A stretch of 64,000 nucleotides of DNA from Choricystis sp. odSpoLacu1 (lineage: Eukaryota > Chlorophyta > Trebouxiophyceae): NCBI GenBank assembly GCA_958009055.1, contig OY253652.1, forward strand, positions 248,001 through 312,000, written 5' to 3'. Of the stretch, positions 10,341-19,255 are shown one piece after another. The number at the start of each line of letters is the position of its first letter. Position 1 is the stretch's first letter. The notes beneath the pieces are model-generated. The model ran no database searches, was not told where the DNA came from, and worked only from the letters and a program-made list of their open reading frames with translations. The translations under genes and the position numbers were made by a program.

Positions 10341-11306
10341 ATGCTCCTGCAGATGCACCGCCCTCGCCGGCCAGCGCCGCCGTCGCTGGCGCGGCCGGCA
10401 CGTGCGCGTGCGTCCACAGCGCCACGCAGCCCACTGGCCAGGCCGCCGCGCGGTGAGTTGTTGTGTGTGTGTGCGTCGCGGCATCCCCCATGCGCGCGCG
10501 CTGTCCGCGTCCACCTCACACTCACCTTCACACCCCCTTCCCCCAGCCCGCTACGACGACGAAGAGGACGACTATGTCGAGCTGGACGGCGAGAGCCCGG
10601 CCGGGGTGAGTGTGTGTGGCGGGTGCAGCGTCCGCGCGTTTTTTTCACACGCCGCGCGACGCAGCTTTGTCACCCACCCCACCTCCTGACCTCCCAGGCC
10701 TTCTCCTCCGCCTTCTCCACCGCTCTCTCCGCCACCCTGCGCGCCCTGGACGTCGTCACCGATGCCGCCTATGCGGCGGCCCCTCCCTCCATGCCGCGCG
10801 CGTCGGTCGACGCGGCCGTAAAACTGGGCGCCCTCCTCCTGGCCCTCGCCTTTGCCCGCTCCCTGCTGGGCGTGGTCGTCACCGTGGGGTCCGTCGGTCT
10901 CGTCGCCTACGTGTGGTCCAAGTCCAACGACGGCGGCAGTGGTGGTGGGTGGGGGAGGTGAGAGGGAAGGGGAGGTGGCGTTTGGTTGAGTGTTTTTTCT
11001 TCGCCACGAGAAGCGTTGTTGCCCCGCTGGATCGCTCGCAAACATACACACACCCCTCCCTCCCTCCCCACAGCTCCAAGCGGCGGCGGTAGAGGCGGCC
11101 GCCGCGCCCCGCCGCGCCCCGGCGCGCTGCCGTCTGGCCGCGCCTCTGGCCGCGCCGGCCGGGGGGACGCGTCGGCCGACCTGGTGGACGTCTGGTTTGA
11201 TGGCAAGCGGTCCGGAACGCAGCGCGAACGGGAGGCGGCGGGCGGCGGCGACCCGCGGAGTGGCAGGCGGCGGCGGGCAGTGGATGACGACGCGGGAGGG
11301 TGGTGA
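10341..11306 (+). CDS. Hypothetical single-pass membrane protein
   Basis: Four exons (10341-10452, 10547-10605, 10698-10944, 11074-11306) join in frame to 216 residues. The parts are: a basic N-terminus resembling an organelle targeting peptide; an acidic patch (DDEEDDYVELDG) encoded by the short exon 2; an amphipathic stretch and a strong membrane helix (LGALLLALAFARSLLGVVVTV) in exon 3; then a Gly/Arg-rich tail ending near ADLVDVWFDGKRSG. I do not recognise the family. Exon 3-4 joining uses the donor g|gtgggt; using the nearby gtgaga would instead give an early stop after SSKRRR, so alternative splicing is possible. Confidence 0.6.
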
Positions 11307-11450
11307 TGAGTTTGATCTGCTGTTGGTTGCTGTGTTTTGGTTTGTAGACGCGGGGTTTCGGATTCACATTTGCACACACGCACGCGCGCGCAGCGGTGTT
11401 GGGTTGACGAAAACAAACAAAGAAAAACGCAGGCCGCAGACCACCCCCCA

Positions 11451-12443
11451 ATGTTCGTGTTGCGCTCACCACGCCCCGCCCGCCTGGCGGCGCGGCGACC
11501 CCCGCCCACGCCACCTGGCATTCGACGCCATGCATGCTGTGGCACGCGTGGCGTGCGGTTGGCGCCGGCGCTGCCGCCTGCGCAGCGCGCGGTGAGTGTA
11601 GGCGCGGTCGGCCCGGGCGCGGCGCCGCTCGACGTGCCGTCGTCGCGAGACGCGGCGGTGGCGGCAGCTGCGGCCGCGGTGGCCGTCCTGCTGTCCGACG
11701 GCACGGCACACCCTCCATCCAAACCTCGGGGCGAGCCGTCCCGCGGCAAAAAAAAGGGCAAGCCCGCGGCCGCCCCAAAAGGGTTTGCGCCCGCGTCGGC
11801 GCTGCGCTGCGTCATAGAGCTCCCCCTGGCCGACGACACGCCAGCCGCGTCAGCCGCATTGGCGGTGGATTTGCTGGACCAGCTTCCCGCGTCTCTGGTG
11901 GGCGCCGCGGTCGTCGCGTTTGGCAGCGTGGACGCCGCGCTGGCCGCGTCCGACTCGCTCACCCAACCCGTGAGCGTTGTGAGTGACGGCGAAGACGACG
12001 ACACGCCAGACGTGTCGCCCACTGCCTGGCTCCTGCTCGTGGCCCCACCCGCTGACGCCGACCGTGCTGTGCGCGCCACGCTGGCTGCTGCGAAAGGCCG
12101 CCCCGTCGTTTTGGTCAACGCGCCGATTGATGTGCTCTCCTCCCCACCCCCGCCCTATGGCCGGGGGTGGACGCCCGCCTACGTGTTTCAACCCATCGCC
12201 ATTCAAGGGTTTTTGGGTGCCACGACCAGCGGCACCGTGCTGTGCGCTGCAGACGCGCGGGGCGCCCCGCCCGCCTGGTTTATTCTGGATTCGAAAAACA
12301 GCCTCATCGGCCGCGCGCAGCGGCGCCCCACGCCCACCGACCTGGAGGACGCGTTTTACAATGCGGCGGCGGTGGCGTCGCCGTTGACCAAGGCGGCGGC
12401 CCGGTTGAAAGGCATTGCAGACGGGTTGAGAGGCAAGAAATGA
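11451..12443 (+). CDS. DUF1995-domain chloroplast protein
   Basis: Single-exon gene of 330 residues. After a 40-residue Arg/Pro-rich leader, probably a plastid transit peptide, comes the DUF1995 domain. The visible pieces are an alpha-helical start (DAAVAAAAAAVAVLLSDG), a middle segment ending AWLLLVAPPADADRAVRATL, GRPVVLVNAPID, and the C-terminal YVFQPIAIQGFLGATT and WFILDSKNSLIGRAQ blocks. DUF1995 proteins occur in cyanobacteria and plastids; their function is unknown. It lies tail to tail, 65 bases from the TGD1-type permease gene. Confidence 0.7.
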   Translation: MFVLRSPRPARLAARRPPPTPPGIRRHACCGTRGVRLAPALPPAQRAVSVGAVGPGAAPLDVPSSRDAAVAAAAAAVAVLLSDGTAHPPSKPRGEPSRGKKKGKPAAAPKGFAPASALRCVIELPLADDTPAASAALAVDLLDQLPASLVGAAVVAFGSVDAALAASDSLTQPVSVVSDGEDDDTPDVSPTAWLLLVAPPADADRAVRATLAAAKGRPVVLVNAPIDVLSSPPPPYGRGWTPAYVFQPIAIQGFLGATTSGTVLCAADARGAPPAWFILDSKNSLIGRAQRRPTPTDLEDAFYNAAAVASPLTKAAARLKGIADGLRGKK

Positions 12444-12508
12444 CGAGTTAAAGAAAAGTGATTTAAAAACTGACCCCCCCAAAAACACACTCTCTCCTCT
12501 CTCCCATC

Positions 12509-13580
12509 TCACGCCAACTGCTTGAGCGCGTCCCCCTGCCCCTGAAAAAACAGGAACGACAGCCCAAAGTCGGCCACAAAGATGGCGACCAGGGAGATGA
12601 CAACAGCACTCGTCGTCGATTCGCCCACGCCCTTGGCCCCCCCACTCGTGGTAAACCCCCACGCACACGACACGACACTCACAATGACGCCAAACACCCA
12701 AGACTTGATGCAGGAGGTGATGAGGTCCCACCCGGTGAGGGCACGGGCGGCTGAGTCCAGGATGATGTTGGCACTCACATCATACACACCATCAGCCAAC
12801 AACACCGAGGCTGCCAGCCCCATGGCGAAGCACAGCAGGTTGAGGACGGGGCCGGCCACCATGCAGGCGAGGACGCGGGGGGTGACGAGGTAGTCGGTGG
12901 GGTCTGAGCCGAGGACGCGCAGAGAGTCTGTCTGCTCAGACACAGCCATTGTGCCCAGTTCAGCGGCAAAGGCAGACCCCACCCTCCCAGCCAGAATGAT
13001 AGCCGTGACGACGGGGGTGAGCTCGCGGGCGAGGGCGAGGCCGAGGACGCCGCCCACGGAGCGCGTGAGGCCGAGGCGCGCGAATTCCCTGACAAATTGA
13101 ATCGTGAACACCATGCCCACGAACGCGGACGTCAGCAGGGAGACGCCCAGGGAGCGGGGGCCGACGAGCTTGAGCTGGTCGGCGGTGTTGCGCCAGTGGA
13201 TGTTGCCTGTGGGTTGGTGGGGTGGGGTTTTTTCTTTCCCTTTCGCCCTCCGTCGCCACCCGTTTCCCTTCCACAACCCACTCTCTCACACACACACCTC
13301 GCGCAATCCTGGTAATCGCCTGCCCCCCCAACACGATGCACCCCACCGACCGCCACAACCAGCGCGGCGCGGCAAACCTGTCCAGCGCGCGCAGGGCGGT
13401 GCCCGCCAGCGCGTCCAGCTGGGGAGGGCGGTTGGAGGGGGGGGTCGGTTTGAGGGTGGGCGGGGACGCGTCGGCGCTGGGGGAGGCGGTGGCGGTCGGC
13501 GCACGGCGCGGCATGCGCGCCGGTCGTGCGCGGTGGCGCAGCGCGGGCAGCGCCCGAGCGCCAAGCACGGACGTCCGCAT
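12509..13580 (-). CDS. TGD1: TGD1-like chloroplast lipid ABC transporter permease
   Basis: MlaE-type permease of the TGD1-TGD2-TGD3 complex, which moves ER-derived lipid into the chloroplast through the inner envelope. Two exons (13580-13298, 13206-12509; 91-nt intron) give 326 residues. The family core is nearly complete: GNIHWRNTADQLKLVGPRSL across the splice, VGMVFTIQFVREFARLG, RVGSAFAAELGTMAVSEQTD, SDPTDYLVTPRV and GGAKGVGESTTSAVV. Several membrane helices are present and the N-terminal 60 residues look like a transit peptide. It is divergent from the CAO-like gene with 188 bases between start codons. Confidence 0.93.
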
Positions 13581-13665
13581 GGCACGCGTGTGTGTCGAAG
13601 GCGCGAGCTTGAGTCAGGGCGCGCGCTTTCGTGCAGAGCGCGGGGGCGCTTTTCGCTTCGTAAAA

Positions 13666-13673
13666 GCGCGAAA
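13666..13673 (+). promoter_or_regulatory. GCGCGAAA element in divergent promoter
   Basis: Second copy of the octamer, between the TGD1-like and CAO-like start codons. It overlaps a short inverted repeat (gcgctttt ... aaaagcgc, about 13646-13669). Confidence 0.35.
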
Positions 13674-13768
13674 AAGTGATTCGCTCGTCACTCCGAACGA
13701 CGAACCGAAAGGCCGGTCTCCGCGTTTCCACCGCGCGCCTCGCCCTCCCTCTCCCCCCTCCACACCCA

Positions 13769-15569
13769 ATGCGGGCCGCCGCGCCACCGCCAACCCTGGC
13801 GCCGGCGGTGCGCCCCGCTGTCCGTGCCGTGCGCGCCCGCGCGAGCGCCAATCAGTCGCCCCTGGCTGCGGACGCCGCGTTTGTGTCTGCCGGGCTGAGC
13901 GACGTGCTGTCCGCCCACGACAAGGTGCGGAGAGGGTAGTGTTGGATGCGCGTGTGTGGGTGGAGGGCGGCAGGCTGCCTGGTCCGCCGGCGGGCACGTG
14001 GGCAGCACGCACCCAGAAAAGCTGGTCCCTCGGCGCGTTGCGCCCCCGCCTCCCGCCCGCCTCGCGCGCCCTCTGGCCTGAACTCACCCCCTCAACGGCG
14101 TCTGTGATCTCTTCCGCACCGGCATGTGGGCATGCGATGACCGCCGAGGCCCCGGGCGGGGTCGTACGGCCCAGGTGTGTCTTCGCCTTGAGCAAAACCT
14201 CACCCACTCTCGCTCGCCCCCCCCCCCCCTCCACCCCACAGCTCGTCCACGCGCTCAACCCCACCGCCGCCGAGCGCACCACCGAGGCCCTGCTGGCCGA
14301 CATCGATAGCGTGCAGGCGGCTCTGGCTGAGGCGGAGGAGGAGGTGAGCTGAGAGAGGGAGGGATTGGGGACGAAAGGAGGCCGCAGCGCGCGAGGCCGC
14401 ACAAAACGGCCGACCGAAAATCCACCCTCTCCCTCCCTTTCCCACACTCCCAGGTCGCCGCCTCCGACGCCCGCCTCTACGCCACGCTGGCCTCCCTGGA
14501 TGAACTGACCGCGCGCGCTGCCTCCGCCCTGGGCGCGCCGGTGGTCGCGCCTCCCGCGCCCACGCTCGCGCTGCCGCCGCGTCGCGCGTCGCGCGCGGGG
14601 TTGGCTGCGACCCTCGACCTCGCGCCCGGCCTGCGCCAGTTTTGGCACCCGGTCGCGTTCAGCGATGACGTGAAAGCAGGAGGGGCTCCCGTTGAGTTCG
14701 ACCTCTTCGATGAGTCCTGGCGCCTCGCCCGCCCGCGCGGCGGCGGCGTGCCCACCCTCGCCGCGGCCGCGGGCTCGGCCCGCCCCCCCCACCAGGCCGC
14801 CTTCCTGCCCACCTCTGAAGCCGACGGCTTTGTGTGGGCGTGGCCGGGGGACGGGGAGCCGCCGGCCGAGCTGCCCACTTTCGGCGCCCCTCCCGCAGGC
14901 TACACCGTCCACGCCGAGCTCACCCTCGACGTCCCCGTCGACGCCGGCCTCCTCCTCGAAAACCTGCTGGACTTGGCGCACGCCCCCTTCACCCACACGT
15001 CCACGTTTGCGCGCGGGTGGCCGGTGCCTGATGCTGTCAAGTTCAAAGCCGCGGCTGCCCTCTTTGGCGTGTGGGACCCTTACCCGATTGACATGGCGCA
15101 CGCACCTCCGACAGGTGTCCTCTCCCGCATCGGCCTCGTCCAACCCGGCGCCGTGGACAGGCGGGGAGGGTCCGCGGCCGACTGCCCGCGCCACCTGCAC
15201 CAACTGCACGCCGTCCTGCCTGCGGGCGTCGGCCGCGTGCGCCTCCTCTACCGCATGTGCCTCGACTTCTGGCCCTGGGCCGCCCGCCTCCCCTTCGCCA
15301 CCTCCCTCTGGTCCCACGTCGCGGGCCAAGTCCTGGGCGAGGACCTCGTCCTCGTCGCCGGCCAGCAAGACAGGCTCGCGCGCGGCGGCGACGCGTGGGG
15401 CGCGCCCGCGCCCTACGACAAGCTCGCCGTCCGCGCCCGCCGCTGGAGGAACGCGGTGGCGGCGGCGGGGGGGCCCGTGGATGAGCGCGGTGGCAGTGGC
15501 AGCGGAAAGGCCGTCGCCATGATGTCGTCAGGGGAGTTGCTGTTTGGCGTCGATGACGAGTCCGAGTGA
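13769..15569 (+). CDS. Chlorophyllide a oxygenase, mononuclear-iron subunit (CAO2-like)
   Basis: Chlorophyll b synthesis. Three exons (13769-13924, 14242-14343, 14454-15569) encode 457 residues. They comprise a transit peptide, a coiled-coil region like the CAO linker (about 55-120), LRQFWHPVAF, then directly SEADGFVWAWPGDG. The CAO iron-site domain is intact: AELTLDVPVDAGLLLENLLD followed by LAHAPFTHTSTFARGW, with the E-x3-D-x2-H-x4-H ligand motif, WDPYPIDM, LHQLHAVLP and LLYRMCLDFWP. In one-piece CAO a Rieske domain with CxH and CxxH motifs sits between FWHPVAF and WAWPGD. Here that interval is about 55 residues long and contains no cysteine. This matches the Rieske-less subunit of the two-gene CAO known from Micromonas. 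Confidence 0.9.
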
Positions 15570-16034
15570 TGGACGAGCCGACCCAATTTTTTGGTACCCC
15601 CACCCCACCCTGTTTGTTTTTGTCTTCGCTCGACGCACCCCCACCCACACACACCCCAGCCGACGTTACACGACCGCACGTCCCTAGACAATGAGCGTTT
15701 TTTTTGTGCGATTTTTGCCGGGGCCATCCTCGCAAGACTCGCGCGAGCCAACCTTTTTATGTTTGACCACCCCCCTTTCCCGTCGAGAAGAAACACACGC
15801 ACCCTTTTAGCGTGCCTCCCCTTGTGAGCGCCGCCCCATTTTTGATGCAGATTTTGTAAACGAGAGCAAAAAGATCACAGTTGAGAAACCCAAACAACCA
15901 AAACGTTTCTCTCTTCACCTACCCTCCCCCCCTTCACCAACCTCGCCTGCAGCCACAGCAGGCCTCCCTCTCTTCACGCGCCCACTCTGCCGCCCTGAGG
16001 CCAGCCTCGCCCGCAGCCCCAGCCCTCCCTCTCA
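15570..16034. other. Intergenic stretch between convergent genes
   Basis: 465 bases without a recognisable gene. T-rich and C-rich blocks follow the CAO-like stop, with a tttgtaaacg string near 15854 that could serve as the algal TGTAA poly(A) signal. The last 100 bases hold the tandem repeat listed separately. Confidence 0.5.
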
Positions 16035-16092
16035 TCACGCACCAACCCTCCCCCCTTTGGCCAGCCTCGCCTGCAGCCACAGCAGGCCAAAC
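15937..16092 (+). repeat. Imperfect 60-64-bp tandem repeat at the 3' end of the Nudix gene
   Basis: Three copies of a unit starting cctcgcctgcagccacag (15941, 16005, 16065; spacing 64 and 60 bases) run through the last codons of the minus-strand Nudix gene and beyond its stop. The downstream copies would encode similar C-terminal peptides ending GGRVGA, so this is a local duplication of the gene's 3' end. Confidence 0.7.
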
Positions 16093-16793
16093 ATGAGTCC
16101 CGCGCTGCGCACGATGGAGTCGTCGGAGATGAAGGCGTCGATGGAGGATGTCGGCAGGGCCAACACTTCAATGGCTTCGCCATCCACGCCGCCGCCGCCA
16201 CCGTCGATCGCGTCTGCGCTCGTCACGGTGGCCGCGTAAATTGTGTGGGGCGCGCCCTGGGTGCCGATGGCGGACGCGTGGCTGCTGACGCGTTCCAGGG
16301 AGGTGGCGCAGAAGCCGCACTCCTCTTCAACCTCTTCGGCCGCAGTCTCTTCAGGTGACTTGTCTTTATCCAAAATTCCGGCACACAGTTCGTACGTCAG
16401 GCCCGCGTGCAGGGGCGGCGCCTCCCTCCCCTCCTCCTCCGCCGCGTCAGCCGCCGTTTTATACACCGGGGGCCGCCACTGGCGCACAATGATGGCAGCT
16501 TGCAGATCGGCATGAAATAAAACCACACCTACCGACGCGTGCGCCGCCACCACGTCCCACCTCTTCTTTTTGACACCATCCATCGTGTAGAACACAGAGG
16601 CGGGTTTGACAAAGGCAGAGGCGGACGGCAGGTCGCCAAACGTGACGTTGGAGAAGCGGGACGGCAGCTCCGCGCCGCGGTTGGGGGAGGACTCCGGCGT
16701 CAGTGAAATCAGGCCGTGCGGATAAAAGTTGGGGGCAGCCATGGCGCGGATGAGCAGGCGGCGGGCGATCAAGCGGCGGGGAAGCGCCCGCAT
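16035..16793 (-). CDS. NUDT14-like UDP/ADP-sugar diphosphatase (Nudix)
   Basis: Nudix hydrolase of 252 residues that would split nucleotide sugars into nucleoside monophosphate and sugar 1-phosphate. The Nudix box is GILDKDKSPEETAAEEVEEECGF, with a Glu-rich EEVEEE helix replacing the usual REuxEE. FYTMDGVKKKRWD, AIIVRQWRPPVY, LTYELCAG and GEAIEVLALPTSSIDAFI match human NUDT14 along the whole length, so the substrate guess is UDP-glucose-like sugars. Start chosen at the Met of MRALPRRL; MAAPNFYPHG (16742) is an alternative and fits the family length better. The last 15 codons belong to the tandem repeat. Confidence 0.85.
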   Translation of the reverse strand: MRALPRRLIARRLLIRAMAAPNFYPHGLISLTPESSPNRGAELPSRFSNVTFGDLPSASAFVKPASVFYTMDGVKKKRWDVVAAHASVGVVLFHADLQAAIIVRQWRPPVYKTAADAAEEEGREAPPLHAGLTYELCAGILDKDKSPEETAAEEVEEECGFCATSLERVSSHASAIGTQGAPHTIYAATVTSADAIDGGGGGVDGEAIEVLALPTSSIDAFISDDSIVRSAGLMFGLLWLQARLAKGGRVGA

Positions 16794-16896
16794 TTGAGAT
16801 TGGTTGGTTTTTGTGAGGAAAAGTAAAAAACGGGTTGAAACAAAAAACATCATCTAGACTCCCCACCGCTCACCCACAACACAACATCAAACAAAA

Positions 16897-18990
16897 TCAT
16901 GACCACGACCTGTGCCTCTGCACCCTCCTCTCCGGTTCCAGCAGCGGTCTGCCCGTGTCCCCCGTGCCTGCAGACGACCCACCCCCGCTCGGCGTGCGCT
17001 CGCGCCCGCCGACCGCGTCCGCGCTGGCCGCGCTGTGGCGCTCTGCTGCTGCAGTCGGTGGGGGGGGCGGCCGCCCGCCCGCCGCGCTGGTCACAATACG
17101 GGGGGGCGGGGGCGGCAGGTCGACCGCCCAGGGGGATGGGGGTGCGGCCGGCGGCGATGGTGGCGCCGCCTCGAGCCGCGGTGGGGGTGGCCGCGGCGGC
17201 GCCGGCGCTCCCCACGGACTGGGCGGCACCAGCATGGACGACGTCAGTGAGGATGCATCTCCGCCTGTCTCCACATCGGCTTCAGGCACGGCAGGGGGCA
17301 GCGACACGGGCGGATTCCTCAGCCCGAGCGGCGCGCGCGGCGGCGCGGGGCGCGGCGGCAACTGACCACCACCACTCGTCTTGACGGTGTGATTGGCGGT
17401 GGGCGATCTTCCACCCCCTCCTCCGCTGGAGATGGTGGCGGTGCGCCCAGAGGCGGCGGATAGTTTAGCGGCGAGAGATGCGGCGCGTTTTGCTTTCGTC
17501 CTCCGCGTGTGCCACGCCCACGCCCCGCCACACAGCGCCGCCGTCACCAGGGCGGCACCCACGCCCACGGCGGCCGCCAGGCCGGACGGCAGGCGCCCGG
17601 CTGCCGAGCTGCCGTCGCGGGCGCAGGGGGGGCCAGCTGTGAGGAGGGGGTCGTTTGGCGCGGTCGCGCTCACAGCACGCAAACCAACGGGCACCCCGCC
17701 ACACAGGCCGGCGCCACACCCGGGGCGCTGGGGGGCGGCCACTAGGGTGGCGGACGACGTGGCGTTGGGAAGGGCGCCCTCGAGGCAGTTGCCGTCCAAA
17801 GCAAGCGTGGCGAGCGATGGAAACGCGGGGTCGACAAACCACGACGCCGGCACGCGCCCGCTCAGCGCGTTGCCCAACAGCGTGAGCGTGGTGAGTGACC
17901 GAAACGCGCTCCCGTCCGCCCAGTCGCCCGGCAGGCCGCCGTCGAGGCGGTTGTTGGAGAGATCGAGATCAACAGCCGCGCTCAGGCCGCGCCACCCCGG
18001 GGGCAGCGGCCCGGACAGCTGCCCGTTGGCAGACAGGTCCAGCGTCGTCAAATTGGTCAACCCCGCGCCCCACACGGGGGGCAAGTCGCCGCGCAGCATG
18101 TTACGGGCCAGACGCAGCACGGTGAGGGCGGTCAGCGCTCCCCACTCTGCCGGCAGAGACCCAGTGAGCCGGTTGGCCGACAGATCCACGCTCGCCAACG
18201 CCCCCGCCGCCGCCCAGTCGGGGGGCAGGGGGCCGGTCAACGCGTTGCGGGACAAATTGAGGTCGCGCAGGGCGGTCATGCAGCCGAGCTCGGGGGCGAG
18301 GGGGCCGGCGAGGCCGCGCGACGAGAGGTCGAGAGCGACGACGCGCCCGCCCTCGCACGTGACCCCCGGCCAGCCGCGGCACGCGGAGGGGGGGTGGGGG
18401 CCGCGCGGCGTCCAGACGGACGCAAAGTCGGGGTCGTCGGAGGGCTGTGGTGTGAGGGTGGTGGTGTGGGTTGTGAGTGCGCGCCCCCTGGCCGCGAAAA
18501 CCGGGCGCCGCTCTCTCGCCTTCCCCGACGCGAGCGCCCGGACGGAAGCTCCCCCTTTGCTTTCTCTCCCTCGCCCTCGACCCCCCTCAAGTCGGGGCAT
18601 GCCGCCCCTCCGCGACCCTCAACTCCCCGTTGCACGGTTTGCGGGCGTGGGGGGGGCAGAGGGGTGGAACACGGGCGCGGCAGGAGGATAACGAGTGCTC
18701 GGGACCGGCATTTGACGTTTTTTCGTTTCGCCGTCGGCGCCCTGCCGCCCGCCACACACTCTCCGTTCCCCCCCCCCCCCCTCCCTCCTCACCTTGACCG
18801 TCAAACCGTTCCGCAGCGCCACCAGGGCCCACACGTCGACGGCGGTCGGGTCGGCCGCGCGCACCGCGTCCAGGACGTGTGCGCCCGCGGGCACGGCCAC
18901 CGGGGGGCGGGGGGGGCGCTGGGCGGTGGCGTCGGTCACCGCCGCTGCCAGCAGCAGCAGGAGGCGGGGGGCGAGGCCGCGTGCCCCCAT
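16897..18990 (-). CDS. Leucine-rich-repeat transmembrane protein without kinase
   Basis: Two exons (18990-18793, 18444-16897; 348-nt intron, phase 0) give 581 residues. Layout: signal peptide (LAPRLLLLLAAAVTDATAQ); LRR N-terminal cap (VDVWALVALRNGL, CRGWPGVTC); about seven plant-type LRRs of the LTGPLPPxW form; a Cys-containing cap; one membrane helix (LAAAVGVGAALVTAALCGGAWAW); a basic stop-transfer; and a 190-residue Pro/Ser/Gly-rich cytoplasmic tail. There is no kinase domain, so it is an LRR receptor-like protein rather than a receptor kinase. Ligand and role unknown. Confidence 0.85.
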
Positions 18991-19255
18991 GAGAGCGTCG
19001 AAGACGGAAACGAAAAAAAAAGCGACGGAAGTGGCTTTTTTCCGACGTTTTTTTTTCCGACCTTCGACCCTCCCCCTCTCGCCGTCCGCCTCCCGACGAT
19101 TTTTTTATTCTGGGTTTCTTTTTTGCACGTACACACAAAAAAAAACGGTGGCGTTCTCTTCTCAGCTGATGTTCGCGCGCGGGGACTGATTGTCTCTCAT
19201 CAGTAAAAAAACACACACAAACTCTCTCTCACATACAGTTTTTCCCCTCCTTCCA

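Noticed and set aside
13925..14241. Open frame through the first CAO-like intron suggesting a longer protein
   Set aside because: It joins an unrelated frame to exon 2; the GT-AG junction gives the CAO-like linker and the insert has no conserved residues.
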